64,000 nt of DNA from Malania oleifera (lineage: Eukaryota > Streptophyta > Magnoliopsida > Santalales > Ximeniaceae), in assembly GCF_029873635.1 (NCBI RefSeq), contig NC_080423.1, forward strand, positions 100,006,991 through 100,070,990, given 5' to 3'. The translations under genes were made by a program, and so were the position numbers. Positions 1 to 11,260 of this stretch are shown piece after piece. The notes beneath the pieces were generated by a model. It saw only the letters and a program-made list of their open reading frames with translations. It had not been told where the DNA came from and searched no databases. Each line of letters begins with the position of its first letter. Positions within the stretch are counted from its first letter, which is position 1.

Positions 1-196
1 TTTGTTGATTAAAGTATTGACTATGTTGTTGCTAATTTCTCCATCAATAGGTATAAATGACCAAATGGTCAGCATACTAAATTTAAATTGACTTCTTATA
101 TAGTTATTATGTATGTTGCAAATAAGCTATGGTAATGAGTAGTTGCTAAGCTTTCGTGTTTTCTTGAATACAGATAGTTCTGTTTGTTTCTTCCAG

Positions 197-1134
197 TGAT
201 GCCATGCAACCAGGTTGGCTTTTGACATTTCTTAGGAGCATTAGTCCTTCTCGGATACAAGAAATGAGGAGGAACCTAGCCAAGGTTTGTGACTACAAAA
301 AAGTGATAGAAAACTTCTGACTTAGCGCTGCTGTTTGAATGTCTTTTTTTAAATAGCTGGAAGCTTGTTGAACTTCATCTTTTGATCTACTTAGTGATGA
401 TGCTCTCCTGCAGTGTCACCCATCAGCTTCCAAATCATTTTCTTAATTTATTATCTCTTTTCATCTCATCAATATTCGTTTAGTAGCTTTCGTGAAATTT
501 CTCATTATTATCCTTCATAACTTAGCCATTGCTTTGCAATGACAGATTTTGTTAGTCATTCATTTCTTGCAGTTTTCAAGGCATTTCCATAATTTAAGTT
601 TTTTGTTTTTGTTTTTGTTTTTATTTTTGTTTTTTTGCATCCAATCAATATTCATTTAGTAGCTTTCGTGTTATTTCTTATTATTACCCTTCATAGCTTA
701 GCGATTGCTTTGCAGCAACTGATTTTATTATTTATTTTCTTGCAGTTTTCAAGGCATTTTGTTTATTCAAGTCCAGCTCAGCCAGTTGGTCCAGAAGATT
801 TAGTGTGGAGAATGGTCTCTCTCTCTCTCTTCTCTGTGTGTGCGTTTTCGCTATAGACTGGTATGCCAAGCATGGGTATGTTGTTGAAGTATGACATCTT
901 CAGTACTGGCATACTGGCAATATCAAAAGCTTTCTAATCCATACTAGTCAATTTGAACCCTTTATTGGCTGCTATGTTTATTTGTTTCTTCATTTTATGC
1001 ACCAGATGGCAGGCAAACTTGTGAACATTAAGCTCCACACCCGGCGATCGCAGCGTGTTGTGAAAGATTCCAGAAGACTCTGTACCTGTGAGTGCAGGCG
1101 TGCCAATTCCACAACTTCAACTCCTCTCTCTTGA
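197..1134 (+). CDS. 3' end of a GT47 exostosin-family glycosyltransferase gene (partial)
   Basis: Last three coding exons, at 197-284, 746-814 and 1006-1134, with the TGA at 1132-1134. Acceptors (ttccag, ttgcag, caccag) and donors (caag|gt, aatg|gt) fit GT-AG, and the phases join without a break. The joined C-terminus reads DAMQPGWLLTFLRSI, then SRHFVYSSPAQPVGPEDLVW, then MMAGKLVNIKLHTRRSQRVV, and ends in a Cys-rich CTCECRRAN tail. I recognise this as the C-terminus of a plant exostosin-like GT47 protein, the Golgi type II membrane family that includes arabinosyl- and xylosyltransferases of pectin and hemicellulose. The catalytic core and N-terminus lie left of the window, so substrate specificity cannot be judged. 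Everything before 197 and between the exons reads as intron. Confidence 0.8.
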
Positions 1135-1400
1135 TCACTTGCTGCCACTGTTGCTTCAATATGCTTTCATTGTTGGTGAAAGATTGCTTTCTTTGCTCGT
1201 CCGATGATGCAAATCAATCTCAGCAAATTACTTCTGTAATCTCCTCATTATCTTTGTCTCGCTGATGCTAGATTCTGTAAGCTGCCAGTTTTTGAAGGTC
1301 GCTTCTCTCTTGATTATGTAAAAGAGGAACCGATTCACTCATGGTGTTCCTTCTTTTCTTTTTGTGCAATAAATTATTTTTGCCATCATTGTCTTTCCTT
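1135..1400 (+). other. 3' UTR of the GT47 gene with poly(A) signal
   Basis: T-rich sequence follows the stop codon, and an AATAAA hexamer lies at 1368-1373, about 235 bases downstream. The mRNA probably ends around 1385-1410. The exact cleavage site is inferred. Confidence 0.55.
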
Positions 1401-1409
1401 TTGCGTTGT

Positions 1410-2324
1410 TTCGTTTTTAATGTTCTTCTAGACTTTATTTATGATGCATTATCAATGTATATACTCAAAATGTTCTGTTTATATTAGAATGCTTCTAATC
1501 AAAGTAGACTTCTTTTTCCCCCCTACATTGCTTTCTAAATTTGAAGAGAAAAAAAAGTGAATTCGATATATTTTTTAAATTAATCTTGAGCATAGCTATG
1601 TTCGATTCGTTTTAAGATTGTTTGATAAACATTACACTGCTCTCAAGATCTTCATCTTTCAGTTTAAATTATCTATTTTTGTTTTTCAGTTTAAACTGTT
1701 CGCAAGGATAACAGTTTTTATTTTTGTTGTTCGTATCTTTGTTGATTTGTTTTTAGGTGCAGAACAAGGGGTCGGAGGAATAGCCAATCAGCCGAAGTTA
1801 TTGAGATTTTTTCGTGTCGCAAAACACACCGAGGCAGTGTTTGTTGGATTATTTTTATAAAAACAAGATATTTCAATTATTATAATTTTAACCATTGTTT
1901 TATAAATTAATTCAATACTGATTGTAGTTATAATCTTTATTAGTTTTGCTATTATTATTTACAGTTATACAAATTATATATTAAATGTACGAGGCAAATT
2001 TATAATATTAATTATTTTACTTTATACACAGTTTAATATTTGTGTAACCACAATATTTTCATATAATATGGAACATCGTGATCATTGAAATCACCCGACT
2101 TTTTCATACTCAATAAATTCAAACAAACTATGGGTTTAAATATCGCTTGTGAGAATTTCTTATAATACAAATATTTATATATAATTTTTAAGGTTTGAAT
2201 CCTCTACTACAATATTATACATAATCACATATGTCCACTGCTCGCGAGTGTTAAGATCCGTTGTCACATGTTTTATATATAAACATCGAACACAAATACA
2301 TTTAGTGAATACTCCCCTCCCTTA
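1410..2324. other. AT-rich intergenic region
   Basis: No gene is supported. The short open frame at 1618-1860 is low-complexity, mostly Phe, Val and Leu codons from T-rich DNA, with no domain or splice context. The rest is AT-rich spacer. Confidence 0.5.
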
Positions 2325-2520
2325 GAGTGCAAAAGAGTGACTTAGTTACTGTGGGGGGCAGTAGAAGGGGTAGGGATAGACCTAAAATAATTTGGGAGGA
2401 GATAGTAAGGATTTAATGTCTTTGAATCTATCAAAAGAAATGGTCCATAATCGCATAAATTGGCGGAAAAGGATTCATATAGCCGACCCCACTTAGTGGG
2501 ATTTTTTTGTTGTTTTGTTG
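2325..2520 (+). mobile_element. 3' fragment of an RTE-type LINE
   Basis: The plus strand reads through the usual C-terminal end of plant RTE-clade reverse transcriptases: a GRGRP-like stretch, then SLNLSKEMVHNRINWRKRIH and a short AD-P motif. It is followed by the diagnostic cccacttagtggga segment and a ttgttgttttgttg 3' tail. Plant RTE elements end in such TTG-type microsatellites. The copy is heavily 5'-truncated, as target-primed insertions often are. The same family occurs in reverse at 9238-10005. Confidence 0.75.
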
Positions 2521-2591
2521 TTTATGTAACTTTGCAATTAATTATAACAGAAAAAATTAACTATAAAATTCAAGCACGTGATGGTTCCACA

Positions 2592-3075
2592 TAGGTAAGA
2601 ACATTAGCTTGGTTGGTTCGGCCAAATTCGGTTAATTAATCGATTTAATCGGAATTTTCGGTTAATGAGAATTGTTAACCGAATCGAGGGGTCTCACTGA
2701 ACCGAATCGAACTCGAATGAATTACATTTTCGGGTAATTCAATTAATTGAATTTAACCGAATTAATTTGAAATTAATTAATAAAATATAATATAATTGTA
2801 GATTTTTTACCAATTCCACCTTAATTAAGCACCTCATCTATTAATTTTATTAATAAAAATGATATTTTGCTATTGAACTATAAGAGTAGAATTAAAACTG
2901 TTACATCTGCTCTTAACATATACTAACTTATATTTAAATTTTAATTAGTTTTTAAATTAATTATTTCGATTAACTGAATTAACATTCCTCTTAATTGAAC
3001 CGATTAACCAAACTGAACGAGCCGAATAATTTCGTTCGATTAATTAAGGTTTCCACGAATTATGCTCACTCCTAG
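2592..3075. mobile_element. hAT-like non-autonomous element (MITE)
   Basis: A palindrome-rich AT segment is full of ggttaattaatcgatttaatcgg-type motifs and their complements (accgaatcgaactcga, ttaaccgaattaat). The right end, tatgctcactcctag, is the complement of the taggagtgagca terminus common on plant hAT MITEs; the left end, taggtaagaacatt, is a degenerate counterpart. I see no clean 8-bp target duplication, so the exact ends and family are tentative. Confidence 0.5.
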
Positions 3076-4190
3076 ATCTACATTCAAATAAGTTCTTTTT
3101 TTTTTTTTTTTTTTTGAAAATTCACTAATTTGTTGCACACAGTCTTCCCCCACACATACAAACTAGCATAGAATTCGTGCATGTTATGTAGAAGGCTACT
3201 TAATATAATATTACAACATTAATAGGGCAAAAATACACCCTAGCATAGCAAGAATATTCAACAGGGAAACCATTAGTTGCCCTTAAAAGTGTAATTCTAA
3301 CGGATTGTGAACATTCTCGACAAAATACTGAGGGCAATTGGCTCCAAAAAATAGAACTTCTATAGAAATGGGATGGGATTTTTACAGCTAATTTATGGAA
3401 GAGATGAGAATAAGGTGTCCACGTTTCATGAGAATCTTTTTATTCTTAAGAATGTGAACATTCTTGCCACCTCAAATTCTCATGTTTAAACAAATATGGA
3501 AATAAAATGTGTAGGTAAAAAGTTGTTACACTAATTATAATATATAAGTTGAAGCAGATGGTGAGAAGTAAGGCGTAGATTCAATATAGATGAACAAGTG
3601 CAGATGCATAGAGTGCAATTTATGCAAAAGTAGTAAGCAATTAAGTAGGTTGGGAGTAAACATGAGTCAAAACAATAAATTGTAAAGCAACACAATCCAC
3701 TTAACTAAAACCAAAATTCAAAGAGTTGCCTTAGGAGCGATGAAGACTCTAAGCCCGGATGGGCTGCCCTATGCGGTGTGAAGACCAAGACCATAATAAT
3801 AATAATAATAATAATAATTTATTATAAAAGATGCAAGAAAATAAATAAAAATGAGACGAAAATTTACATGATTCGACTATACCTACTCTTCGAATGGATG
3901 AAATCAAAATTTCACTATTTCGGAAGGAATTATAAGATGATATGGAATCGGCCTTACACGAAATATCAGAACCGACCTTGTACAAGATATCTAACTTCTT
4001 TTTATCTCTCTTCTTTTTTCTATATACCTACTTACTTCAAACATATATATGTGTATACAAGCATGCAATGTGCATATCAAATGAGAAAGGGAAAGTGCCC
4101 TTTTCTAGAGCAATAAGGATAGTTAAACATTTATTGGAGTGAAAATTGAAAGGATGGAAGATGGAGTGACATACATATTTTTCATAATAC
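3076..4190. other. AT-rich intergenic region with (AAT)n
   Basis: No gene is supported. A 17-T run lies near 3096-3115 and an (AAT)n microsatellite at about 3795-3822. The short open frames overlapping these runs are composition artefacts. Confidence 0.45.
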
Positions 4191-4191
4191 A

Positions 4192-4224
<33 letters not shown>

Positions 4225-4247
4225 TGAGAGGGGAGAAGCACCTTGGC

Positions 4248-4293
<46 letters not shown>
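4192..4293. repeat. Paired microsatellites (ATT)n and (GA)n
   Basis: (ATT)n runs from 4192 to about 4223. After 26 bases of unique sequence, an uninterrupted (AG)n of about 21 units follows at 4251-4293. Both should be highly length-variable. Confidence 0.95.
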
Positions 4294-4296
<3 letters not shown>

Positions 4297-4619
4297 GTGA
4301 GTAGAAAGTCATGTTATGCTCTATAATGCTTTGAAGGCTATTTTATAAAGAAGACCATATGACTCCTTATTAATGGGCTCTATAACCTCATATGGATATG
4401 TCTTAACCTCATTTTTCTCGTCAATAATATATTATAAGAATAGGTTCAACTTTGATTATTGTAAAATGGGGAAAAAACGTTCAATATAGTAACTCATTCA
4501 ATAGTATTATTGATAAAAATAAATAAATCTAGATTTTAATAAAAATAATAATAAACTAGTGCTAGCTTTAGATTCAATTAATATGTATCAAATTGATATT
4601 TTGTCATAAAAAAAAATAG

Positions 4620-4945
4620 GGCAAAAGACACTAACCTCTCTTGAGGTTTGACCAAAAAAATATATATATATATGACTTCCCTGAGATTTTAAAAATTTTA
4701 GGGACCTCCCTTGAGATTTCAAAAACCTTAGAAACCTCCCTTAAGATTTGTTAAAAAGACACAAATCTCTTATTGTATTTTGCAAAAAGACAATTCTTAG
4801 GAAATGTCTGTGTCTTTTTTGGCAAATTTCAAGGGAGTTTGTGTCATTTCTGATAAACCTTAGGAGAGGTCCCTATGATTTTTGAAATCTCAGGGAATGT
4901 CTTTATCTTTTTGTCAAATCTCGGGAGAGGTGAGTGTCTTTTACC
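4620..4945. mobile_element. Foldback MITE with about 40-bp terminal inverted repeats
   Basis: The left end, ggcaaaagacactaacctct, matches the complement of the right end, ggtaaaagacactcacctct, and the pairing extends about 40 bp through a 'gaggtttgacca' segment. Internally, 'acctcccttgagatt'-type motifs recur in both orientations. No coding capacity. The flanks are A-runs, so a target duplication cannot be told from background. A degenerate relative lies at 24190-24455. The DNA at 4960-5050 and 5481-5560 resembles a second, decayed copy split by a SINE. Confidence 0.65.
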
Positions 4946-5064
4946 AAAAAAAAATTAACGGTAGAAGCTATTGATTTGCCTTAAAATTTCGTAAAATGCA
5001 AACTTTGCTTGAGGTAAACAATCTTTTGAATCTCTCCTAAGATTTCGCAAAAAGACGTGAACTT

Positions 5065-5480
5065 AGCCCCCACGGGCATGGTACGGTGGAAAGACATCAG
5101 CACGTAAGAAGGAGTATTGGGGGTTCAATTCCAAGTAGATATATTCACGGAGCCAGCGGTACCTGTGGATGGTGAGAATTTACTTTGTGAGCCAACGGAG
5201 ACCGTGGATGGTAAAAGTTTGCTCTGTGAGTTAGCGGGGACCATGGATAGTGAGAGTTTTTTGTGAGCTAGCGGGGGACTGTGGATGGTAATGGAGATGT
5301 GTCCCGAGGGTCAGGTTGGCCGAACATCCAACTAATGCACGGAAGCTGTATCCGCATTCCGAACTTTACCTGATTAACGAGACTTAGGAGGAGAACGTTG
5401 ATCGGTAGGTTTGGTGTCGCACCAAGGGGTCCGAAAGGTTTGTTAGTGGCTGGAGTTCCTATGTAATAAAAAAAAAAAAA
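5065..5480 (+). mobile_element. tRNA-headed SINE, copy 1, with perfect 10-bp TSD
   Basis: The target duplication acgtgaactt occurs at 5055-5064 and 5481-5490. The head has a degenerate pol III A box (tggtacggtgg) and B box (gggttcaattcc). The body holds four tandem units of about 50 bp built on 'gtgagccagcggggaccgtggatggtgag', followed by a unique 3' part (ggggtccgaa, gttcctatgtaata) and a poly(A) tail. This is the architecture of a tRNA-derived SINE mobilised by a LINE. It inserted into an older MITE-like repeat. A sister copy is at 10879-11260. Confidence 0.8.
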
Positions 5481-5490
5481 ACGTGAACTT

Positions 5491-6290
5491 TCCATGATGT
5501 TTCAAAAATTTCATGGACCCTTCTTGACATTTTATAAGATATTTATACCCCTTTTTGCCTCATTTGTTTGTCAAAATATTAAGTTTGTAGGTTTTTAAAA
5601 TAGAAGAGGTTTGCAACTTTGTGCCAAACTTTGGAAAGCATTTATAATTTTTAAAACTAAAAGAAAATTCATATCTTTTTACCAAAATATATCTTTTACT
5701 AAAAAATTAATAGTTTTTATCATTATCAATCTTAGTTACCAAAGTTACATTTGGACTTATTATGTATGTTTGGCCAAATGTTGTGTAGTCGAACTAAGGG
5801 CCTTTAATCTTTGGCCTCCAAAATGTCAACCCTAATTTTATGATGATTTTGAATTATAAATAAAAGATCATAAGAACCAATCAAATCGTTATACAAATAA
5901 ATAAATAAATAATATATTTATAATATTGACCCGTATAATTTAAGATACATATTTATTATGCTTTTTTAATAAGGAAATACATTAGTTAATAAACGCGTGG
6001 ACTTATTTTACTTAGAAACTACATTAAACTAGACAATTTATTTTTATTTTTATTCTCCATTGATGATCTCTTGCATCCCAATTGGGTGCATGTCATTAGT
6101 TGATAATGTAGTAAAACTTAAATTTTAGCAATTTATTTAGAGATTAATTAATTAAATTGAATTAATAAATTAGTTTTTGGCATCAAATATAAGAAATAGT
6201 AAAAAAAAACACACTTATTTTTATTTTATTTTGATAAAAAAATATAATAATATTTACTGATAAAATCATAAAACATATATATTTACATTG
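5491..6290. other. AT-rich intergenic region
   Basis: The remnant of a MITE-like repeat ('catggacccttcttgacatt') lies at 5495-5560, then AT-rich DNA with no supported gene. Confidence 0.45.
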
Positions 6291-6673
6291 TTTAAAAAAC
6301 TAAGTAGTCAAATATAATCTGAGTTGCACGAGTATACTCGTATATGACTTTTACTTCTCGACCTAAACTATAGGGATCCGAATCTGGAAAATAAAAAAAA
6401 AAAAAAGCAAAATTAAAAAGGATAAAGCAGTAGAGCTTGTCAACGAGGCTCCTTTTCTCGTCAACAAAGTCTCTTCTGTGGCTCTGCGATGAGACGCAGG
6501 GTCCCGTCGACGAGAAGATATAGAGGGGTTTTTGGAAATTCTGAAATCTCAGGCTTGTCGATGAGGTCACTCTCTCGACCACAAATGACCATCTTCGGCT
6601 CGTCGACGAGGTTGGCCGGGTCAAACTAGTTATAAATAGAATATTCATTTCTTCATTGTTAAGCTAACCCAAT

Positions 6674-6731
<58 letters not shown>

Positions 6732-8531
6732 AGATTTCGTGCAGTCTGTTGTCGGAATCCATAATTCGACGTCACTACGTGAATTAGGAGGAGAATCTCT
6801 ACAGTTATAGCGGATCAAATTTTTGATATGAGGATTTTCGAGTTTTTCCTAAAGTCGAGGTAAGGATCTGATTTCGTTTTTGGTTCGGTAGATATGTAGT
6901 AGTTGGGATTATAGTGAAGTATTGTTCTTCGGTTTTTAGGTTTCGGGGATCCCGAGTCATTGTTTCGGATCGATTCGTTCGTGTTTCGGTTTTCAGGATT
7001 AAGGTAAGGAGATTTGTTTACATCAATTATTTTTAGAAAATAAAACCACTAGATATGTAGTATATGTTCTTATGCACACATTGATTGCTTATTTGCAAAG
7101 TTTTATCGGGTATAGATGTCGATTTCTCACGATTTTTTGATTTTGGAAAAAATGAGGTTTTTGACATATGATCTCCAAATTTCTTAAAATTACTTTAATT
7201 GTACTAAAACTAAAGTGGAGATGCTTGAAACTCTTAAATTTTAGCAGAAATGATGTTTTACGAACCCGTTTATATGAAACGTATACTTGATCATATAAGT
7301 GTGACGTATGATATGAATTGAATCGATACTATTTTGTGATGTATATATGTATATGAATTAAGGTTCTAGGTGGTTATCAGAAAATGCAAAAAACAGGTGC
7401 CGGTTAGATATCGTGCCAAGTATGAGAAAATGGTAAATTGATAGGTTACGAGCTGATTTTTACTACAGTATGAATGAAAGTATGCATGAATGAGATTGTG
7501 AAAATACTGGAATTGCATAGGTTATTATGTTTTAATGTAAATTATATATATGATATTGAGACCGTAACTTGTCTTAATAGTATATGAAGCCTTAAAAAGT
7601 TTATATTATGTAGGTTCGGTACCGTTGCCAAAACAGAGGTATAGTGCAACCACACGCAGTTATTTTTTAGTGTGGGTATCTAGTAGTCGGCTTGGTAAGA
7701 AGGGCCACTGGTCAAAAGGAATCAGGGTGGTGATGGCCAAGTCAAACTGCAGTATGTTATGATGGCTGACAATGTCTGCACGAATAGGGCTCAATCAGTA
7801 CTTTCTTATCACACAACTCTTGCTACAGGGAGTTACTGACATAGTTATAATAGTTTCAAGTTAGACGGTGTTCTAAATATGCATATACATGATTTAAAAG
7901 CTTTAATAGGCAAATTCACAAGTTTGATACCGAGCGGAAGGATTGTACAGTGTATGAGCCTGTACCCTACCCTAACCTCAGGAACTCTCACTTGTAATGA
8001 TGTTGAGTTATCTATTATCAGGAATTTATATATGTACTATATATATTACAGTATTTAGAATGTGCAATCTATATAATTGTTTTCAAATAAGAATATAACT
8101 GTGCAGTCACACACTGATGTAATATCTTCCTCCTTACTAAGAAGTGTCTCACCCCAATCTTACAACCTTTGTTTAAGGAGTTACAGGAAATCGATCCTAG
8201 TCTTCTACAAAGACTTTGGAGCGTAAAGTCTGGTTAGCAGACGTAAGTTTTGTATGAGTTGGGTTTTTAGCTAGGATGAGTTTTTGGGAATGTAATACAA
8301 TTTATGTTTTACATACGGATGAATGTATGTAAGGAATAGTTAGACACTCTAGTACGTCTATTAGAATCCGTATAAATGTTTATGTTTTCCGCACTGTATG
8401 AGAGTACAAATCATTATGAAATATCTGTATGTCCCTATTTAGGGCGGGTAGATATGTATGTTATCAAGATTTGTACAGGTTATGTATGTGTAGTAGTACT
8501 TTGGGGCCGTATAAAAGGCCGAGGCGTTACA
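6290..8531. mobile_element. LTR-retrotransposon remnant, probably a solo LTR
   Basis: A 2.2 kb block differs from its surroundings. It contains several 'tcgtcgacgag' palindromes (6440-6615), a TATA-like ttataaataga at 6639, a long (CT)n at 6674-6730, and a right end ...gccgaggcgttaca at 8531 that fits the TG...CA terminus of a plant LTR. No primer-binding site follows the right end and no gag or pol was seen, so a solo LTR or isolated LTR fragment is the simplest reading. Orientation and left boundary are uncertain. Broken fossil. Confidence 0.4.
6674..6730. repeat. (CT)n microsatellite
   Basis: Nearly pure CT dinucleotide tract with a single 'ttt' interruption, inside the LTR-like block. 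Confidence 0.95.
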
Positions 8532-9237
8532 CAAACTATCTCACATTTGACCCAAAAAAGAATATTATATAATACTAAGGGTAAAATGAGTTTAATAATG
8601 AATTAAAAAAATAATGTGGATGTCAAGTTTAATTAATATATGTTAGCTATATTGTTAGTAAAAAACAATATTATCTTCTCAATTTTAATTATTCTATTAA
8701 GATTATCAATGTAAATAATTGAATATGTTAAATAATTTAAAATAATATTAGTTATAGAAGGAAAAAAAATAAGGTAAAATGCTTAGAGCCCATTTAATTG
8801 TTGAAATTTTTTCATTTTAATTTTTTCAAAAAAATACAAATACGTTAGCCAATTTTTTTAAGATATTTTTTTTAAATAAATGAACAACATTAAACGTTTG
8901 TTACACTATTTACTTATGGAAATTATTTTTCTGTCAATTTTAATTTTTCATATAATTAAAAAAAATACCATCTTGTTTTCTAATTTTTCAAATTTATATA
9001 GAAAAATTGAGAAATATCTTTTTGATTGTTTTTTCTAGATTCTTAACTCTTGCTTTTTGTATAGAAGCATGATATTTGAATCTTAGACTTTAATTTCTAC
9101 GGGTTAATGTATATAATTTCTTCTAAATTTATAATAATCCAAATTCAAGCCACAAAATCCATTATCTCAAATAGTACCTTATATAATTTTTGGAAAATAA
9201 AGCAGTACATTTTTTTTTTGGGGTAATTATCTTGAAA
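8532..9237. other. AT-rich intergenic region
   Basis: Very AT-rich (more than 75% by eye) with many A and T runs. No gene, RNA or clear element boundary is visible. Confidence 0.45.
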
Positions 9238-10005
9238 TCTACAACAACAAAGCAAAGCCTTAGTCCCATTAGGTGGGGTCGGTTATATGAATCTTTTTTC
9301 GCCAATTTATGCGATAATAGACCATTTCTTTTGATAAATTCAATGATATTAAATCTTTACTCAATATCTTCTTCAAAGTTATTTTAGGCCTATCCTTACC
9401 CCTTCTACTGCCCCCCACAGTAACTAAGTCACTCTTCTTCATAGGTGCACTACATGGCCAACGTTGCAAGTGTTCATATCATCTAAGTCGTCCCTCCCTT
9501 ATCTCATCTTTTATAGGAGTCACACCTAACTTACCACGAATATGTTTATTCCTTAATTTATCTTTCAATGTTATACCACTCATCCATCTAAACATTCTTA
9601 TCTCGACAACTTTTATTTTTTGGAAAATATACGACAACTTTTATTTTTTGGATATTATATTTTTTCGTTGTTCAACATTCTGATCCATATAACATAACTG
9701 GTCTTATAACTGTTTTATAAAACTTTTCTTTCAATTTTAAGGGTATTCTAAATCACAGAGCACACTTGAAACACTTCTCCATTTTACCAACCTATTTTAA
9801 CTCTATGCATTATATCATCTTCAATTTCTCCTCCGCTTGCATAATAGATCCAAGGTATTGAAATCTACAAGTACTATTTATTTTTTCATAATCAATTTTA
9901 ACTTTGTCTTCAATAATCTTCCTATCATTACAAAAATTACATTTCATATATTCAGTTTTATTTCTATTTATCCTAAAGCCTAGATTCTAAAGTTTCTCTC
10001 CATAA
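9238..10005 (-). mobile_element. 5'-truncated RTE-type LINE, minus strand
   Basis: The plus strand starts with the complement of the RTE 3' tail (acaacaacaaagc) and 'gtcccattaggtggggtcgg'. On the minus strand the frame reads RRGKDRPKITLKKI, then KDLISLNLSKEMVYYRINWR, the same C-terminus as the fragment at 2325-2520. Upstream pieces down to 'ctaaagcctagattctaaag' correspond to the RT thumb and connection region, in several frames. A short direct duplication ('acaacttttattttttgga') lies near 9606-9650. Only the last third of the ORF is present, with multiple frame breaks. Confidence 0.75.
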
Positions 10006-10878
10006 TTATCATATATTTCATATATTCTCCATAATTATCTTGAAATCTATAAATAAAAAATAAAAATATTCTGTATACCTAAAAAAAATTCTTTATTTTC
10101 TCTTTTTAATACGATTCTTGAAAAACATAAAAATAAACTATGATTTTTATAATTATTTGAAAAACTAAAAAATAAAAATATTTTTATTAATAATATTGTT
10201 AATTATGCTCCTTGTAACCCCATTATGTTAAACTTATATATGCTTTTTTAATAAAAATAAATATAAACTTAATTTTTTCAGTTTTTTTTTTTTTATATTG
10301 AAGTAATAAACCATCAAGTCAATTAAAATTATAGTCAGTTGCCCCCAAAAATAAAAATAAAATCGTGTCCATGGGACCCACCATTTTTCGACTCAGAAAT
10401 CACGAGGGAATATAGGGACGCTTCCGCTAATCACGGCGCTCCTGCGACTCCGCAGAGGCATAACTGTATAAGGGTAATTTTGGAATTCCAGAATTCAACT
10501 AACGCGGCAGACTAGTGATTCGCTGCGGAAAGCAACCGGTCTTCAAGTCCTCATATTTTGCCACGTCTGAGTTCCACTCGATCCCACTGGACATGAACAA
10601 TTCTACTCCTAAATTTTTAATAATTATAAGAAATTTAAATAATTTGTAGGATGAAAAAATGTGAAGAAGGATTGTTTGGATAGTAAAAAACTAACAATTA
10701 AAATTTTAGGAGACTTTTAGTAGTTCTTAGAAATTAAGATTGCGTTTGGATTCAGAATGTCTATTTTTAGGAATATATTAATTTTAATAGGTTAATTACA
10801 ATTAGTTACATAAAAAATTATATTCTTATTATAAAAAAAATATGAAACAATTTTATAAGTCTATAGTAGGAAATAGAT
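10006..10878. other. AT-rich intergenic region with a GC-richer island
   Basis: No gene is supported. A less AT-rich stretch at about 10375-10580 ('gggacgcttccgctaatcacggcgctcctgcgactccgc' region, quoted in part) has no open frame of note. Confidence 0.4.
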
Positions 10879-11260
10879 GCCCCCACGGCATGGCGCAATG
10901 GAAAGGTATCAGTAAGTGAGAAGAAGTATCGGGAGTTCAATTTCAAGTAGATATACTCACGAAACCAGCGGTACTTGTGGATGGTGAAAGTTTACTCTAT
11001 GAGCCAGTGGGGATCGTAGATGGTGAGAGTTCTTTGTGAACTAGCGGAGACCGTGGATGGTAATGAAGATGTGTCCCGAGAATCGGGTTGGTTGAATGTC
11101 CAACTGATGCACAGAAGTCGTGTCTGCATTCGAACATTACCCTGATCAGCGAGGCCTGGGGGCGGAGGACGCTGATCCGTAGGTTTGATGCCGCATCAGG
11201 GGGTCCGAAGGGCTCGTTGGTGGCTGAAGTTCCTATGTAATAAAAAAAAAAAAAAAAAAA
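10879..11260 (+). mobile_element. tRNA-headed SINE, copy 2
   Basis: Same family as 5065-5480. The head, gcccccacggcatggcgcaa, carries a good A box (tggcgcaatgg) and a B box (ggagttcaattt). The body has three of the 'agcggagaccgtggatggt' units against four in copy 1. The 3' part (gggggtccgaaggg, gttcctatgtaata) and an (A)n tail follow. A target duplication is not clear ('agat' at most). Copy 2 is shorter than copy 1 mainly by internal-repeat number. Confidence 0.75.

Noticed and set aside
1618-1860. 80-aa plus-strand frame
   Set aside because: T-rich low-complexity translation with no splice or promoter context.
5065-5140. Possible tRNA gene (A and B boxes present)
   Set aside because: The spacing and flanks do not fold into a cloverleaf, and the sequence continues into a repeat body with poly(A). 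It is a SINE head.
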